DNA of 64,000 nt from Shewanella sp. MR-4 (GCF_000014685.1 NC_008321.1:3841001-3905000), one strand, 5' to 3'; shown: positions 43,919 through 53,638, counted from the first letter of the stretch. Program-made: numbers and translations. Notes: generated by a model not told the origin, from the letters alone.

Positions 43919-43930
43919 CGGGAAACAAAA

Positions 43931-44251
43931 ATGAACAAGAAAAAACACCTATTTGCCGAGGACAGTTTCTTTCTGTCACGCCGTAAGTTTATGGCCGTAG
44001 GCGCTGCCTTTGTCGCCGCCTTAGCCATTCCTATTGGTTGGTTTACCAGCAAGCTTGAACGCCGTAATGAGTACATTAAGGCCAGAAGCCAAGGGTTATA
44101 TAAAGACGACAGTCTAGCGAAAAAACGAGTCAGCCACGCCAACCCCGCGGTAGAGAAATACTACAAAGAATTCGGTGGCGAGCCATTAGGACATACGTCC
44201 CACGAGCTGCTGCACACCCACTTTGTCGACCGCACCAAATTAAGCTCTTGA
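43931..44251 (+). CDS. hydB: [FeFe]-hydrogenase small subunit with Tat signal
   Basis: This is a 106-residue protein with the twin-arginine motif LSRRKFMAVG followed by a hydrophobic h-region, so it exports the folded HydAB dimer. The mature part wraps HydA in the Desulfovibrio structure (family knowledge), with PAVEKYYKEFGG and SHELLHTHF visible. It lies 12 nt after hydA. Confidence 0.96.
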   Translation: MNKKKHLFAEDSFFLSRRKFMAVGAAFVAALAIPIGWFTSKLERRNEYIKARSQGLYKDDSLAKKRVSHANPAVEKYYKEFGGEPLGHTSHELLHTHFVDRTKLSS

Positions 44252-44264
44252 TTGGAGATGAAAA

Positions 44265-44948
44265 ATGCATCAAGAACATGATATGAGACCCATTTTAAAA
44301 CATCCGCTAAACGTCAGGATTTTCCACTATATTCTGCTACTGAGCTTTTTGCCGTTAGCCGCGACGGGTTTGTTATTGTTTTTTAAACCGCTTTCCCAGG
44401 AAGGCATGCAGCTAACCTATGATGTGCACATCATTGCGGGGATTATTATGGCCCTCGATGCCGTGGCATTTACCATCATGGCATTCGACCGAGTAGTGTT
44501 ATTTATCGCCCGAGTGTTCAGCTTCTCCGAGCGCGACGTGAAATGGTTTATGGTGTTAGGCGGTTACCCACAGAAATTCTTACTGGGTAAAAAAGTGCCT
44601 ATCCCTCCGATGAACAAGTATAACTCTGGCCAAAAGCTGTTTGGTGCCTGCGTACTGATTGGCGGCACAGTGCTTATCCTCTCAGGTTTAGTACTGTGGC
44701 TTATCCCCCACGCCGCGCCGCGGGATACTGTGTGGTTTTTAGGTCAAGCCCATCTAGTCTCAGGCCTAGTGTTAACCGCCTTCTTACCTGTGCATTTATT
44801 CCTCGCGGTGTACCGCTTCGATGACTTCAAAGCCATGATGATCCACGGCAATGTGCCCTACCATGATGCCGCCGAGTACACCCCACTATGGGTAAAAAAT
44901 GAAATTGCCCCCGTCGCCACGAACGGCGAACAACTGACCAGCAAATAG
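44265..44948 (+). CDS. Cytochrome b subunit (formate-dehydrogenase-gamma type)
   Basis: This 227-residue inner-membrane protein has four hydrophobic segments (about 22-42, 56-78, 120-145, 160-180). Candidate haem histidines are in NVRIFHYI, VHIIAGI and the last helices (HLVSG, VHLFLAVYRF). It resembles diheme cytochrome b of formate dehydrogenases and Ni-Fe hydrogenases. It would pass electrons between periplasmic HydAB and the quinone pool. The gene is 13 nt after hydB, supporting this assignment. Confidence 0.9.
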   Translation: MHQEHDMRPILKHPLNVRIFHYILLLSFLPLAATGLLLFFKPLSQEGMQLTYDVHIIAGIIMALDAVAFTIMAFDRVVLFIARVFSFSERDVKWFMVLGGYPQKFLLGKKVPIPPMNKYNSGQKLFGACVLIGGTVLILSGLVLWLIPHAAPRDTVWFLGQAHLVSGLVLTAFLPVHLFLAVYRFDDFKAMMIHGNVPYHDAAEYTPLWVKNEIAPVATNGEQLTSK

Positions 44949-45018
44949 CGAGGTCTCCTGCGGCAGTTGCTCAACAACTGCCGCATTTCTGCATTCATAT
45001 TCAAGGGCATAGATAACC

Positions 45019-46458
45019 ATGAGCACACACGAGCATCATTCCATTACCGTCTCTGACTATAATCCCAACGTCAGCTTTATTGACGATCAGGCGATTTGGC
45101 AGGCCATTGAAGACGCCAGTCATCCGAGTCGCGAACAAATCCAAGCCATTCTCCAAAAGGCGCGCCAATGCGAAGGCTTAAGCATTCGCGAAACCGCTCT
45201 CCTGCTACAAAATCAAGATAAAGCCCTGGATGAAGCACTCTTTGCCGTCGCCCGTGAAATAAAAAACACCATCTACGGCAATCGTATAGTGATGTTTGCG
45301 CCGCTCTATGTGTCCAACCATTGTGCCAACAGTTGTAGTTACTGCGGCTTTAACGCCGATAACCATGAACTAAAACGCAAGACCTTAAAACAGGATGAGA
45401 TCCGCCAAGAGGTCACCATCCTCGAAGAAATGGGCCACAAACGGATCTTGGCCGTTTATGGCGAGCATCCACGCAACAATGTGCAAGCCATTGTTGACAG
45501 TATTCAAACCATGTACAGCGTTAAGCAGGGCAAGGGTGGAGAAATTCGCCGTATCAATGTCAACTGCGCGCCAATGAGTGTGGAAGACTTTAAACAGCTT
45601 AAAACGGCGGCGATAGGCACTTATCAATGTTTCCAAGAAACCTATCATCAAGACACTTACAGTAAAGTGCACCTAAAAGGTAAAAAAACCGACTTTTTAT
45701 ACCGACTCTACGCCATGCACAGGGCGATGGAAGCAGGAATCGACGATGTCGGTATCGGTGCGCTCTTTGGCCTGTATGACCATAGATTTGAGCTGCTCGC
45801 CATGCTCACCCATGTTCAGCAACTCGAAAAAGACTGTGGCGTTGGCCCACATACCATCTCCTTCCCGCGGATTGAACCCGCCCATGGCTCTGCCCTTAGT
45901 GAAAAGCCGCCCTATGAGGTTGATGATGAGTGCTTCAAGCGTATCGTTGCTATCACTCGCCTAGCCGTACCTTATACCGGGCTGATTATGAGCACACGGG
46001 AGAGCGCTGCGCTGCGTAAAGAATTGTTAGAGCTCGGTGTTTCACAGATCAGTGCGGGCTCACGCACTGCGCCGGGTGGCTATCAAGACAGCAAACAAAA
46101 TCAACACGATGCCGAACAATTTAGCCTTGGTGATCATCGCGCTATGGATGAGATCATCTATGAATTAGTTACAGATTCGGATGCCATCCCCTCCTTCTGC
46201 ACGGGCTGTTACCGTAAAGGGCGCACAGGCGATCACTTTATGGGATTAGCCAAACAGCAGTTTATTGGCAAATTCTGCCAGCCCAATGCCTTGATCACCT
46301 TTAGGGAATATCTGAACGACTACGCCAGCGATAAAACCCGTGAGGCAGGTAACGCCCTGATAGAGCGAGAGCTCGCCAAAATGAGTCCATCACGGGAACG
46401 TAACGTACGCGTCTGCCTGAAAAAAACCGATGCGGGTGAACGGGATATCTATCTATAA
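45019..46458 (+). CDS. hydG: [FeFe]-hydrogenase H-cluster maturase HydG
   Basis: This is a 479-residue radical-SAM tyrosine lyase that makes CO and cyanide ligands for the H-cluster. The radical-SAM motif is C102-x3-C106-x2-C109 (CANSCSYCGF). The C-terminal cluster that binds the dangler iron is in FCTGCYRKGRTGDHFM. Its stop codon is directly followed by the ATG of hydX with no gap, so expression is coupled. Confidence 0.97.
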   Translation: MSTHEHHSITVSDYNPNVSFIDDQAIWQAIEDASHPSREQIQAILQKARQCEGLSIRETALLLQNQDKALDEALFAVAREIKNTIYGNRIVMFAPLYVSNHCANSCSYCGFNADNHELKRKTLKQDEIRQEVTILEEMGHKRILAVYGEHPRNNVQAIVDSIQTMYSVKQGKGGEIRRINVNCAPMSVEDFKQLKTAAIGTYQCFQETYHQDTYSKVHLKGKKTDFLYRLYAMHRAMEAGIDDVGIGALFGLYDHRFELLAMLTHVQQLEKDCGVGPHTISFPRIEPAHGSALSEKPPYEVDDECFKRIVAITRLAVPYTGLIMSTRESAALRKELLELGVSQISAGSRTAPGGYQDSKQNQHDAEQFSLGDHRAMDEIIYELVTDSDAIPSFCTGCYRKGRTGDHFMGLAKQQFIGKFCQPNALITFREYLNDYASDKTREAGNALIERELAKMSPSRERNVRVCLKKTDAGERDIYL

Positions 46459-47097
46459 ATGACCCATTCTTTACTTTCAAAGCCCGGCGTGAAATTGCAT
46501 TTTGGTTTGAATACGCACGCCTTACTCGAGGCAATAGCACAAGCCAATGACATAGTGTTGCACGCGGCCATTTACAGTAATTTTGCCAATAATGCGGTGG
46601 GCCAATTACTCTTACAGCGCTTACAAAGCGCAAGCTTCAAGCAACTCACCCTGATAAAGCTTGAGCCCACAGGTTCTTGGCGGGATGAATTCGCCACTAT
46701 CCTACGTCCCGAGATGCCGCTTTGGGAAGTGGAACGACTCTATGAAAACTCCCGCCATTGGTGCGCCAAGCTTAAAACGCAGTTTCCTGAGGTCGTCAAT
46801 TTAGTCTCGACCCAAGCGCTGCCACTGCAACCTATATTGCTGATTGGCGATAGACTCTTTGTCGGTCACTACGCCCATAGCCATACCACTTCGGCTCAAG
46901 GGCTTTGGATAGAGTTTGATGTTATTGCTTTAGACCTTGCGCCCAACAGCTTAATCGATTGGTTTTATTTCGGCGTTACCGCAGAGCAAGACTCGCCGGT
47001 GGCAATAACCCTTAGCCGTTACGTAGAAGAATGTCGCCGCGCTGTAGGCGATCTCTGGTATCAAAGTGTGATTGCGCTGGATAAGGGGCGACACTGA
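46459..47097 (+). CDS. hydX: HydX, hypothetical protein of the hydrogenase cluster
   Basis: This is a 212-residue protein of unknown function, named hydX in Shewanella. It begins without a gap after hydG and its TGA overlaps the hydE start by 1 nt, so it is a true member of the maturation operon. The strands LTLIKLEPTGSW and ILLIGDRLFVGHYAHSHTTSAQGLWIEFD resemble a phospholipase-D-superfamily half that has lost the HxK catalytic motif (the position of HxK reads GHYAH). That would suggest an inactive, binding-type domain. This is inference. Confidence 0.85.
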   Translation: MTHSLLSKPGVKLHFGLNTHALLEAIAQANDIVLHAAIYSNFANNAVGQLLLQRLQSASFKQLTLIKLEPTGSWRDEFATILRPEMPLWEVERLYENSRHWCAKLKTQFPEVVNLVSTQALPLQPILLIGDRLFVGHYAHSHTTSAQGLWIEFDVIALDLAPNSLIDWFYFGVTAEQDSPVAITLSRYVEECRRAVGDLWYQSVIALDKGRH

Positions 47098-48176
47098 TGC
47101 ATACCAGCCATATCCCAATCATTAAACAAGCATCGTCCTGCACGCAACCCAGTTTGCTCAAACCTATAGCGCTCAGCTATGCGCAAATCCTTGAGCTGCT
47201 CCAAGGACAGGACGATGAATGGCTGTTTAGCCGCGCGCAGCTCGCCACTGAGCTCGAATTTCAGCAACAGGTCTATTTACGCGGCATTGTTGAATTCTCC
47301 AATCATTGCCGTAACCACTGCCATTACTGTGGACTGCATAGCGAGAATCGGCAGGTAAAGCGGTATCGACTCTCAAACGAAGACATTCTCAGCGCAGTGG
47401 ATAGCATAGCCTCACTCGGCCTCGGCACTGTGGTGCTGCAATCGGGAGATGATTTTAGCTACCGTTGCAAGCGCATCAGCGCCCTTATTAGTGAAATTAA
47501 GCAGCGCCATAACCTCGCAATCACCCTCTCCCTCGGTGATCGCAAACATCATGAGTTGGAAAACTGGCGTGAGGCGGGTGCCGATCGCTATTTACTCAAG
47601 ATGGAAACCTTCGACCGCGCCCTCTTTGCTCGCTGTCGCCCTAAAGCCCATTTCGATGAACGAATTGCGAGACTTGCACACCTTAAGTCACTCGGTTTTC
47701 AGACAGGTTCTGGCATCATCATCGATTTACCAGGGATGACTGACGCTATCTTAGCCCGCGATATTCAATGCTTAACTGAGCTACAGCTCGATATGCTGGC
47801 CTGCGGCCCTTTTATCGCCCATGCACAAACTCCATTTGCCACATCGTCCAATGGCAGCGCCCTTAAGAGTCATCGAGTGAGCGCTATTTTGCGACTGATG
47901 AATCCTGGGGCGAATATCCCTGCGACCAGCTCCCTCGATGCCCTAGAAAAAGGCGCTCGGGAACAGGCACTAAAGCGAGGCTGCAATGTGATTATGCCCT
48001 CCTTCACCCCAACACAAGTGAGTGCCGATTACAGCATCTATCCGGGAAAAAACCAGCAACAACACCCAGCAGCAGAGCGACTTAAGCAAATCTGCCATCA
48101 AATTCAAAGCCATGGGCTAATCCCCTCCTTTAGCCGCGGTGATTCCAAAAGGAGCCAATATGTGTCAAGGCATTAA
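47097..48176 (+). CDS. hydE: [FeFe]-hydrogenase H-cluster maturase HydE
   Basis: This is a 359-residue radical-SAM enzyme building the dithiomethylamine bridge with HydG. The motif C71-x3-C75-x2-C78 (CRNHCHYCGL) is present. TIM-barrel features are LQSGDDFSY and GSGIIIDLPGMT. It overlaps hydX by 1 nt and hydF by 17 nt. Confidence 0.96.
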   Translation: MHTSHIPIIKQASSCTQPSLLKPIALSYAQILELLQGQDDEWLFSRAQLATELEFQQQVYLRGIVEFSNHCRNHCHYCGLHSENRQVKRYRLSNEDILSAVDSIASLGLGTVVLQSGDDFSYRCKRISALISEIKQRHNLAITLSLGDRKHHELENWREAGADRYLLKMETFDRALFARCRPKAHFDERIARLAHLKSLGFQTGSGIIIDLPGMTDAILARDIQCLTELQLDMLACGPFIAHAQTPFATSSNGSALKSHRVSAILRLMNPGANIPATSSLDALEKGAREQALKRGCNVIMPSFTPTQVSADYSIYPGKNQQQHPAAERLKQICHQIQSHGLIPSFSRGDSKRSQYVSRH

Positions 48177-49398
48177 TCCACAAGAGCATTCCCAGAGCCA
48201 ATCAGCACCACGGGGCATGCGTTACCATATTGCCTTAGTCGGTCGACGCAATGCAGGTAAGTCCTCCCTGCTCAATATGATCGCAGGACAACAAATCTCC
48301 ATTGTGTCCGATATTAAGGGCACCACCACTGATGCCGTGACCAAGGCCTATGAGTTACAACCCTTGGGGCCAGTAACCTTTTACGACACGGCTGGGATCG
48401 ATGATGACGGAGAATTAGGTGCAATGCGGGTAAAGGCGACTCGTAAAGTGTTATTCCGCTCCGATATGGCACTCTTAGTGGTGGACGAACAAGGGCTTTA
48501 TCCATCGGATATCGCCTTAGTGAACGAAATACAGCAGATGCGAATGCCGATACTGGTCGTATTCAATAAGGCCGATATCTGTACACCTAAAGCCGAGGAT
48601 ATCGCCTTCTGCCAACAGCAATCCTTGCCTTTTATTGTGGTCTCTGCCACCACAGGCCTTGCGGCCAAAATGCTTAAGCAGCTGATTATCGATTTAGCGC
48701 CCGCGGAATATAAGCAAGAACCCATGCTTGCGGGCGATCTCTATCAAGCGGGGGACGTTATCCTCTGTGTCGTACCTATTGATATGGCGGCCCCTAAAGG
48801 ACGCTTGATCCTGCCGCAGGTACAGATCCTTCGGGAAGCATTGGATCGCAACGCGATCGCTATGGTGGTTAAAGAAACAGAATTAGAGAAGGCATTATCC
48901 GTCGTCACACCTAAACTGGTGATTTCCGATGCTCAGGCGATTAAACAAGTCGCCGCCCTAGTGCCAATATCGATTCCACTCACGACTTTCTCAACCCTGT
49001 TTGCGCGTTTTAAAGGGGATTTGGCCACCCTTGCCGCAGGCGCCGAGGCGTTAGATAAATTGCAAGATGGTGATAAAGTGCTGATCGCCGAAGCCTGCAG
49101 CCACAATGTGCAGGAAGATGATATCGGCCGAGTCAAGCTCCCCCGTTGGATAAATAGCTACACGGGTAAACAACTCGAATTTATCGTGACGTCCGGCCAC
49201 GATTTTCCCGATGATTTAGAGCAATATGCCCTCGTCATCCACTGCGGTGCCTGTATGTTTAATCGTAATGAAATGCTCCGTCGCATCCACGAATGCCAAC
49301 GTCGTAGTGTACCTATCACTAATTATGGAGTTGCGATTTCAAAGCTACAGGGCGTACTGCCACGGGTGCTCGCACCTTTTAACTGCAGTCCTCAGTAA
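48160..49398 (+). CDS. hydF: [FeFe]-hydrogenase maturation GTPase HydF
   Basis: This is a 412-residue scaffold protein that assembles the di-iron centre and delivers it to HydA. I start at ATG 48160 because AAAGGAG ends 5 nt before it; the frame is open 7 codons further to a GTG. GTPase motifs are GRRNAGKSS (28-36), DTAG and NKAD. The C-terminal Fe-S ligands are EACSHN and HCGACMFNR. It ends the cluster. Confidence 0.96.
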   Translation: MCQGINPQEHSQSQSAPRGMRYHIALVGRRNAGKSSLLNMIAGQQISIVSDIKGTTTDAVTKAYELQPLGPVTFYDTAGIDDDGELGAMRVKATRKVLFRSDMALLVVDEQGLYPSDIALVNEIQQMRMPILVVFNKADICTPKAEDIAFCQQQSLPFIVVSATTGLAAKMLKQLIIDLAPAEYKQEPMLAGDLYQAGDVILCVVPIDMAAPKGRLILPQVQILREALDRNAIAMVVKETELEKALSVVTPKLVISDAQAIKQVAALVPISIPLTTFSTLFARFKGDLATLAAGAEALDKLQDGDKVLIAEACSHNVQEDDIGRVKLPRWINSYTGKQLEFIVTSGHDFPDDLEQYALVIHCGACMFNRNEMLRRIHECQRRSVPITNYGVAISKLQGVLPRVLAPFNCSPQ

Positions 49399-49512
49399 TA
49401 ATGTATTGAGCCTCAGCGTCAGGCTTGGCTGCAATGAAATAGCTAAGCCTGTTTATCCTTCATGCATGGCAAACAACCACATGCACAGCAATACGAACTA
49501 AATCGCGCCCAT

Positions 49513-49540
49513 AAAAAAACACCGCCGAAGCGGTGTTTTC
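49513..49540. terminator. Bidirectional terminator
   Basis: AAAACACCGC, loop CGAA and GCGGTGTTTT with flanking A/T runs. It ends both the hyd cluster and the rpsF-rplI operon. Confidence 0.9.
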
Positions 49541-49561
49541 TTAGTTTAAAGCAGTTGGTAA

Positions 49562-50014
49562 TTAAGCTTCTGCAACAACAGATACTTTAACAACAGCTTT
49601 AACTTCAGTGTGTAACTGAACTTCAACTTCGAAGTCACCAGTAGTACGCAGAGCGCCTAATGGTAAACGAACTTCAGCTTTAGCCAGTTCAACGCCAGCA
49701 GCAGTTACTGCATCAGCGATGTCACGAGTGCCAACTGAACCAAACAGTTTGCCTTCATCACCAGCTTTAGAAGCGATAACAACAGCTTCCAGAGCAGCGA
49801 TTTTTTCAGCGCGTTGGTTAGCAGCAGCCAGATCAGCAGCTAATTTAGCTTCTAATTCAGCGCGACGAGCTTCAAATACTTTAACGTTGCTTTCGTTAGC
49901 AACAACAGCTTTACCTTGTGGCAGCAGGTAGTTACGAGCGTAACCAGCTTTAACTGCAACTTGGTCACCCAGGTTACCCAGGTTAGCGATTTTATCAAGC
50001 AGAATAACGTTCAT
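49562..50014 (-). CDS. rplI: 50S ribosomal protein L9
   Basis: This 150-residue protein binds 23S rRNA. ATG 50014 has AGGA upstream. The N-terminal RNA-binding fold is [19 protein letters not shown] with [13 protein letters not shown], then a long connecting helix ([20 protein letters not shown]) and the C-terminal domain. Codon usage is highly biased. Last gene of rpsF-priB-rpsR-rplI. Confidence 0.98.
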
Positions 50015-50050
50015 TATCAAATCCTCTATATTCGATTAGGAATACTGCAA

Positions 50051-50278
50051 TTACTGATGTAAATCAGTGTATGGCAGTAGAGAAAGATAACGAGCACGCT
50101 TGATTGCGCGAGCTAGTTGACGCTGATATTTAGCACTAGTACCAGTGATACGGCTTGGAACGATCTTGCCGCTTTCAGTGATGTAGTTCTTTAAAGTAAC
50201 GATATCTTTGTAATCAATTTCTGCAACACCTTCAGCGGTGAAACGGCAGAACTTGCGACGACGGAAATAACGTGCCAT
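50051..50278 (-). CDS. rpsR: 30S ribosomal protein S18
   Basis: This is a 75-residue protein beginning MARYFRRRKFCRF; RITGTSAKYQRQLARAIKRARYLSLLPY is the rRNA- and S6-binding segment. It lies 11 nt after priB. Confidence 0.98.
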   Translation of the reverse strand: MARYFRRRKFCRFTAEGVAEIDYKDIVTLKNYITESGKIVPSRITGTSAKYQRQLARAIKRARYLSLLPYTDLHQ

Positions 50279-50289
50279 TTGACAGTCTC

Positions 50290-50595
50290 CTAAGTTTTCA
50301 ATTCGACATTTTCGGCATGGATGACTAAGCGATTTTGGCCATTTCGCCCCTGTTGAAGCGTCATAAAACCTTGAACTTGTACTTCCACACCTGCTTTCAG
50401 ATTGTCTGCCACGCTTTCAAAGCGTGGGCCACTCAATATCACTTGTATTTGTACGTAGACGTTGCGGAGCATATCTGCTTCATAACGCTGCGATTTGTGT
50501 TCTAGCATTATCACACTGTGTGCGATGCCTGCCGGGCTTTTAAAGCGTCTGGAACGGGTTATGGTTCCTGACAACACCAAGTTATTGGTGGTCAC
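50290..50595 (-). CDS. priB: Primosomal replication protein N (PriB)
   Basis: This is a 101-residue OB-fold protein that stabilises PriA at stalled forks. TNNLVLSGTITRSRRFKSPAGI and CDS-typical LEHKSQ features match enteric PriB (104 residues). It lies between rpsF and rpsR, as in E. coli. Confidence 0.95.
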   Translation of the reverse strand: MTTNNLVLSGTITRSRRFKSPAGIAHSVIMLEHKSQRYEADMLRNVYVQIQVILSGPRFESVADNLKAGVEVQVQGFMTLQQGRNGQNRLVIHAENVELKT

Positions 50596-50603
50596 AGATA
50601 AAC

Positions 50604-50999
50604 TTACTCAGCGATTTCTTCAGCGTTAGCTTCATCATATGAGCGGTCGCCAGCTGGGCCACGACGTGAATCGCGCTCATCTTTAGCTTTCGCCATTGGA
50701 GATGCTTCAGTAACGGCAACTTTAGTACGCATTACCATGTTACGCAGAACTGCGTCGTTGAAACGGAAAGCAGTTTCTAGCTCTTCAATCGTCTCTGCTG
50801 GTGCTTCAACGTTCATCAGAACGTAGTGAGCCTTGTGCAGATCTTGGATTGGGTAAGCCAGTTGACGACGGCCCCAATCTTCTAAACGGTGGATTTTGCC
50901 GTTAGCTTCGGTGATAACACCGGTGTAACGCTCAATCATACCAGGTACTTGTTCACTTTGATCTGGGTGAACCATAAATACGATTTCGTAATGACGCAT
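50604..50999 (-). CDS. rpsF: 30S ribosomal protein S6
   Basis: This is a 131-residue protein starting MRHYEIVFMVHPDQSEQV; KIHRLEDWGRRQLAYPI and HKAHYVLMNVEAP are the S6 core. The acidic C-terminal tail (ends ANAEEIAE) is a substrate for RimK-type glutamylation in relatives. First gene of the operon; AAGGAGC precedes the ATG. Confidence 0.98.
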   Translation of the reverse strand: MRHYEIVFMVHPDQSEQVPGMIERYTGVITEANGKIHRLEDWGRRQLAYPIQDLHKAHYVLMNVEAPAETIEELETAFRFNDAVLRNMVMRTKVAVTEASPMAKAKDERDSRRGPAGDRSYDEANAEEIAE

Positions 51000-51211
51000 T
51001 TATTGCTCCTTACGGTTATGTAGCCTCGTTATTGGCTCAGTCAGACCAAGTGGAGGCAAGGAACGAAAATAGTGACTGATTCGAGCGCGAGATAGTACAG
51101 AAAGCAGACGCGAAACTCAAGCAATAACTTTGCCTCAACCCGCAATACGGGTATGATGACGCCTCACCCCTATTCGGATATCAGACATCAGCCACTCAAG
51201 AACCCAGACTA

Positions 51212-51967
51212 ATGTTACGAGCAATACTAAAAGTTATCGCCCCTTTAAGTTTTTTTTGCCTATCTTTTCCGGCACTTGCGCTTGTACCTCCCGATTATCA
51301 GGAACCGCCAAGCGATTTTACTGCTGAAGTCGAAGCGGGCTTACAGTTGAACACGGGTAATACCGAGTCGAGCAGTTTTAATGGTCGCACCCAGCTGATT
51401 TATGATGCCAAGCAAACGAAGCAAGAAGCCACGCTAAAAGCGTATTTTGCTTCAGAGAAAAACCAAACCACCTCAGAGAAGTACGAACTCCAACTGCAGA
51501 GCAACTATAAACTCACTAAGGGCTATATCTTTGGCCGGGGCGATTTTACTTGGGATCAGTTCGGTAGTTATACCCAAATCTCAACCCTATCATCGGGTTA
51601 TGGTTTTAATGCCATCAGCAGCTATAAGACCAAACTCAGCCTAGAAGTCGGTCCGGGTTATCGTTACAACCTGCCAGCAGAATCGGTAACAGAGCCGGAT
51701 CCCGCCGCCGAAAAAGATGTGATCCTACGAACTGCGGCAAAGTTTTCGCAAAAATTGCAGGAATACACCAGCATCAATGCGGACCTAACCGCCGAAGTGG
51801 GCGAAAATAACAATACCCTTACCCTCGATATGAACTACAAGAATTTAGTGTTTCAGGATTGGGCATTTAAGATTGGCATGAACATCAAATACACCGAAGT
51901 GGTGCCCGAAGGCAGTAAGCAGACTGACACTGTCACCACCTTTAACCTGCTCTACACCTTTAGATAA
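51212..51967 (+). CDS. DUF481 outer-membrane protein (YdiY-like)
   Basis: This is a 251-residue protein with a signal peptide ending FPALA. The DUF481 pattern EVEAGLQLNTGNTESSSFNGRTQLIYD opens a predicted beta-barrel of alternating strands (YELQLQSNYKLTKGYIFGRGDFTWD, LSLEVGPGYRYNLPAES) and the chain ends TFNLLYTFR with an aromatic near the end. Function is unknown; E. coli YdiY is acid-inducible. It is monocistronic and divergent from rpsF. Confidence 0.88.
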   Translation: MLRAILKVIAPLSFFCLSFPALALVPPDYQEPPSDFTAEVEAGLQLNTGNTESSSFNGRTQLIYDAKQTKQEATLKAYFASEKNQTTSEKYELQLQSNYKLTKGYIFGRGDFTWDQFGSYTQISTLSSGYGFNAISSYKTKLSLEVGPGYRYNLPAESVTEPDPAAEKDVILRTAAKFSQKLQEYTSINADLTAEVGENNNTLTLDMNYKNLVFQDWAFKIGMNIKYTEVVPEGSKQTDTVTTFNLLYTFR

Positions 51968-52147
51968 TAGAGGTACTCAGTAGTTTGGCTGAAGCGATAT
52001 ACACTCTCAGCCAAACCTCAGATTCAGTGTCAGTTAGTAACCCACACACAAAAATGATAAGTGAGTCATTAAATCCCAACATTTTGCAACACTGAATAAA
52101 CACCAACTCCTGATATACTCTCCCTGCAATCATACAAGGAGTAGTTA

Positions 52148-53578
52148 ATGGCAAATCCGCTACGCACTTTCGCCTCTTTATATAGCACAACTCTATTAAC
52201 TGTATTGGCAGGCGGTTTACTCACCACCTATTTGGGCCTGCGCCTGTCGGTAATGCATGTACCGCAGCTATGGATAGGTGGCATGATGTCGGCCTATTAC
52301 GTTGGTCTGGTGGCGGGCTCGAAGATTGGCCACCGTTTGATTGCCCAAGTCGGGCATATTCGCGCCTTTGTCGCCAGCGCCGGGATTGTTGCAGCCTCCG
52401 CCCTAGGTCATGCCTTGGTGGATGAGCTAGCGGTTTGGATCCTCTTAAGGCTTATCGTCGGTATGGGCATGATGTGCCAATATATGGTGCTAGAAAGCTG
52501 GCTCAATGAACAAGCAGAAAGCAGCCAACGCGGCACTGTGTTTGCCAGCTACATGATAGTCTCGTACTTCGGCTTGATATTGGGTCAAGGCGCCATCAGC
52601 CTCTATCCCGAACTTGGCCTAGAGCCGCTATTGCTGATCGCCATCTGTTTTGCCCTGTGTATTGTTCCCATTTCCTTGACTCGCCGGATTCACCCGGCGC
52701 CACTGGTGCCCGCGCCCTTAAAAATCGCCCACTATTGGCGCAAAGCACCGCAGGCGCTGACCACCATAGCCATAGGTAGCATGATTGTTGGCTCCTTCTA
52801 TGGTTTGGCTCCCGCCTATGCCAGTAACTTAGGTTTGCCGCCCGAGAAAGTCGCCACCTATATGACGGCTACCATTCTCGCGGGTCTGCTGGCTCAATGG
52901 CCGATGGGGAAATTGTCCGACATTATGTCCCGCAGTCGCCTGATACGTATTAACTGCATACTGCTTGGGATCTTAGCCTTAGGTATTGCCCTCACGCCTT
53001 ATCATCCAGTGCTCTCCCTAGTGATGACATTTATGTTCGGTATTCTTGGCTTTACCTTCTATCCCCTAGCAACAGCACTGGCTAACTCCCGTGTCGAACA
53101 GAGTGAAAGGGTTGGTCTGTCGGCAACCATTTTACTGACCTTTGGTGTGGGAGCCAGTATCGGTCCACTTATCGCCTCAACCCTAATGCAATGGCTCGGT
53201 AACAGCATGCTCTATGGCTTTATGTCGGCCTGTACCTTAGTCCTATTTTTACGCCTGCGTTATGTTCATTCACGACAAAAAGCCGAAACCAATGTGACTC
53301 AAGACTACATTATGGCAACCGGTGACTTAGTCTCATCCCCACTGGCGGCCGCGCTCGACCCAAGGGTCGATGTCGAATCTGTGCAGGAACAAATGACACC
53401 AACGGCCACAGAGGATGAAGATGACTTAGGTGCCGATGCCTTCGAGGGTAATGACATTGACGGTGATAGCGAACAACAGCTGACATTCGAGTTTGAATTT
53501 AACCCAGAACCCAGCTTTGTCCACGAGGAGACTAACGAAATGGACGAGTCCAATCTCGATGCAGTTAAAACAGATTAA
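52148..53578 (+). CDS. YcaD-like MFS transporter with acidic tail
   Basis: This is a 476-residue protein with about 12 membrane helices. The MFS A-like loop is seen as AGSKIGHRLIAQVGHIR. LESWLNEQAESSQRGTVFASYM is a signature of the YcaD group; MGKLSDIMSRSR is the second-half loop. After the last helix (~residue 375) come ~95 residues, highly acidic (DEDDLGADAFEGNDIDGDSE), unusual for the family. The substrate is unknown. AAGGAG precedes the ATG; a terminator follows. Confidence 0.88.
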   Translation: MANPLRTFASLYSTTLLTVLAGGLLTTYLGLRLSVMHVPQLWIGGMMSAYYVGLVAGSKIGHRLIAQVGHIRAFVASAGIVAASALGHALVDELAVWILLRLIVGMGMMCQYMVLESWLNEQAESSQRGTVFASYMIVSYFGLILGQGAISLYPELGLEPLLLIAICFALCIVPISLTRRIHPAPLVPAPLKIAHYWRKAPQALTTIAIGSMIVGSFYGLAPAYASNLGLPPEKVATYMTATILAGLLAQWPMGKLSDIMSRSRLIRINCILLGILALGIALTPYHPVLSLVMTFMFGILGFTFYPLATALANSRVEQSERVGLSATILLTFGVGASIGPLIASTLMQWLGNSMLYGFMSACTLVLFLRLRYVHSRQKAETNVTQDYIMATGDLVSSPLAAALDPRVDVESVQEQMTPTATEDEDDLGADAFEGNDIDGDSEQQLTFEFEFNPEPSFVHEETNEMDESNLDAVKTD

Positions 53579-53597
53579 TGGCTGATTTTAGACAGTA

Positions 53598-53623
53598 AAA
53601 AAGACGGGCTAGCCCGTCTTTTT
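53598..53623. terminator. Bidirectional terminator
   Basis: The palindrome AAAAGACGGGCT / AGCCCGTCTTTT has flanking A/T runs and lies between the convergent MFS and rlmB genes. Confidence 0.9.
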
Positions 53624-53638
53624 ATTGAAAACTATCGC

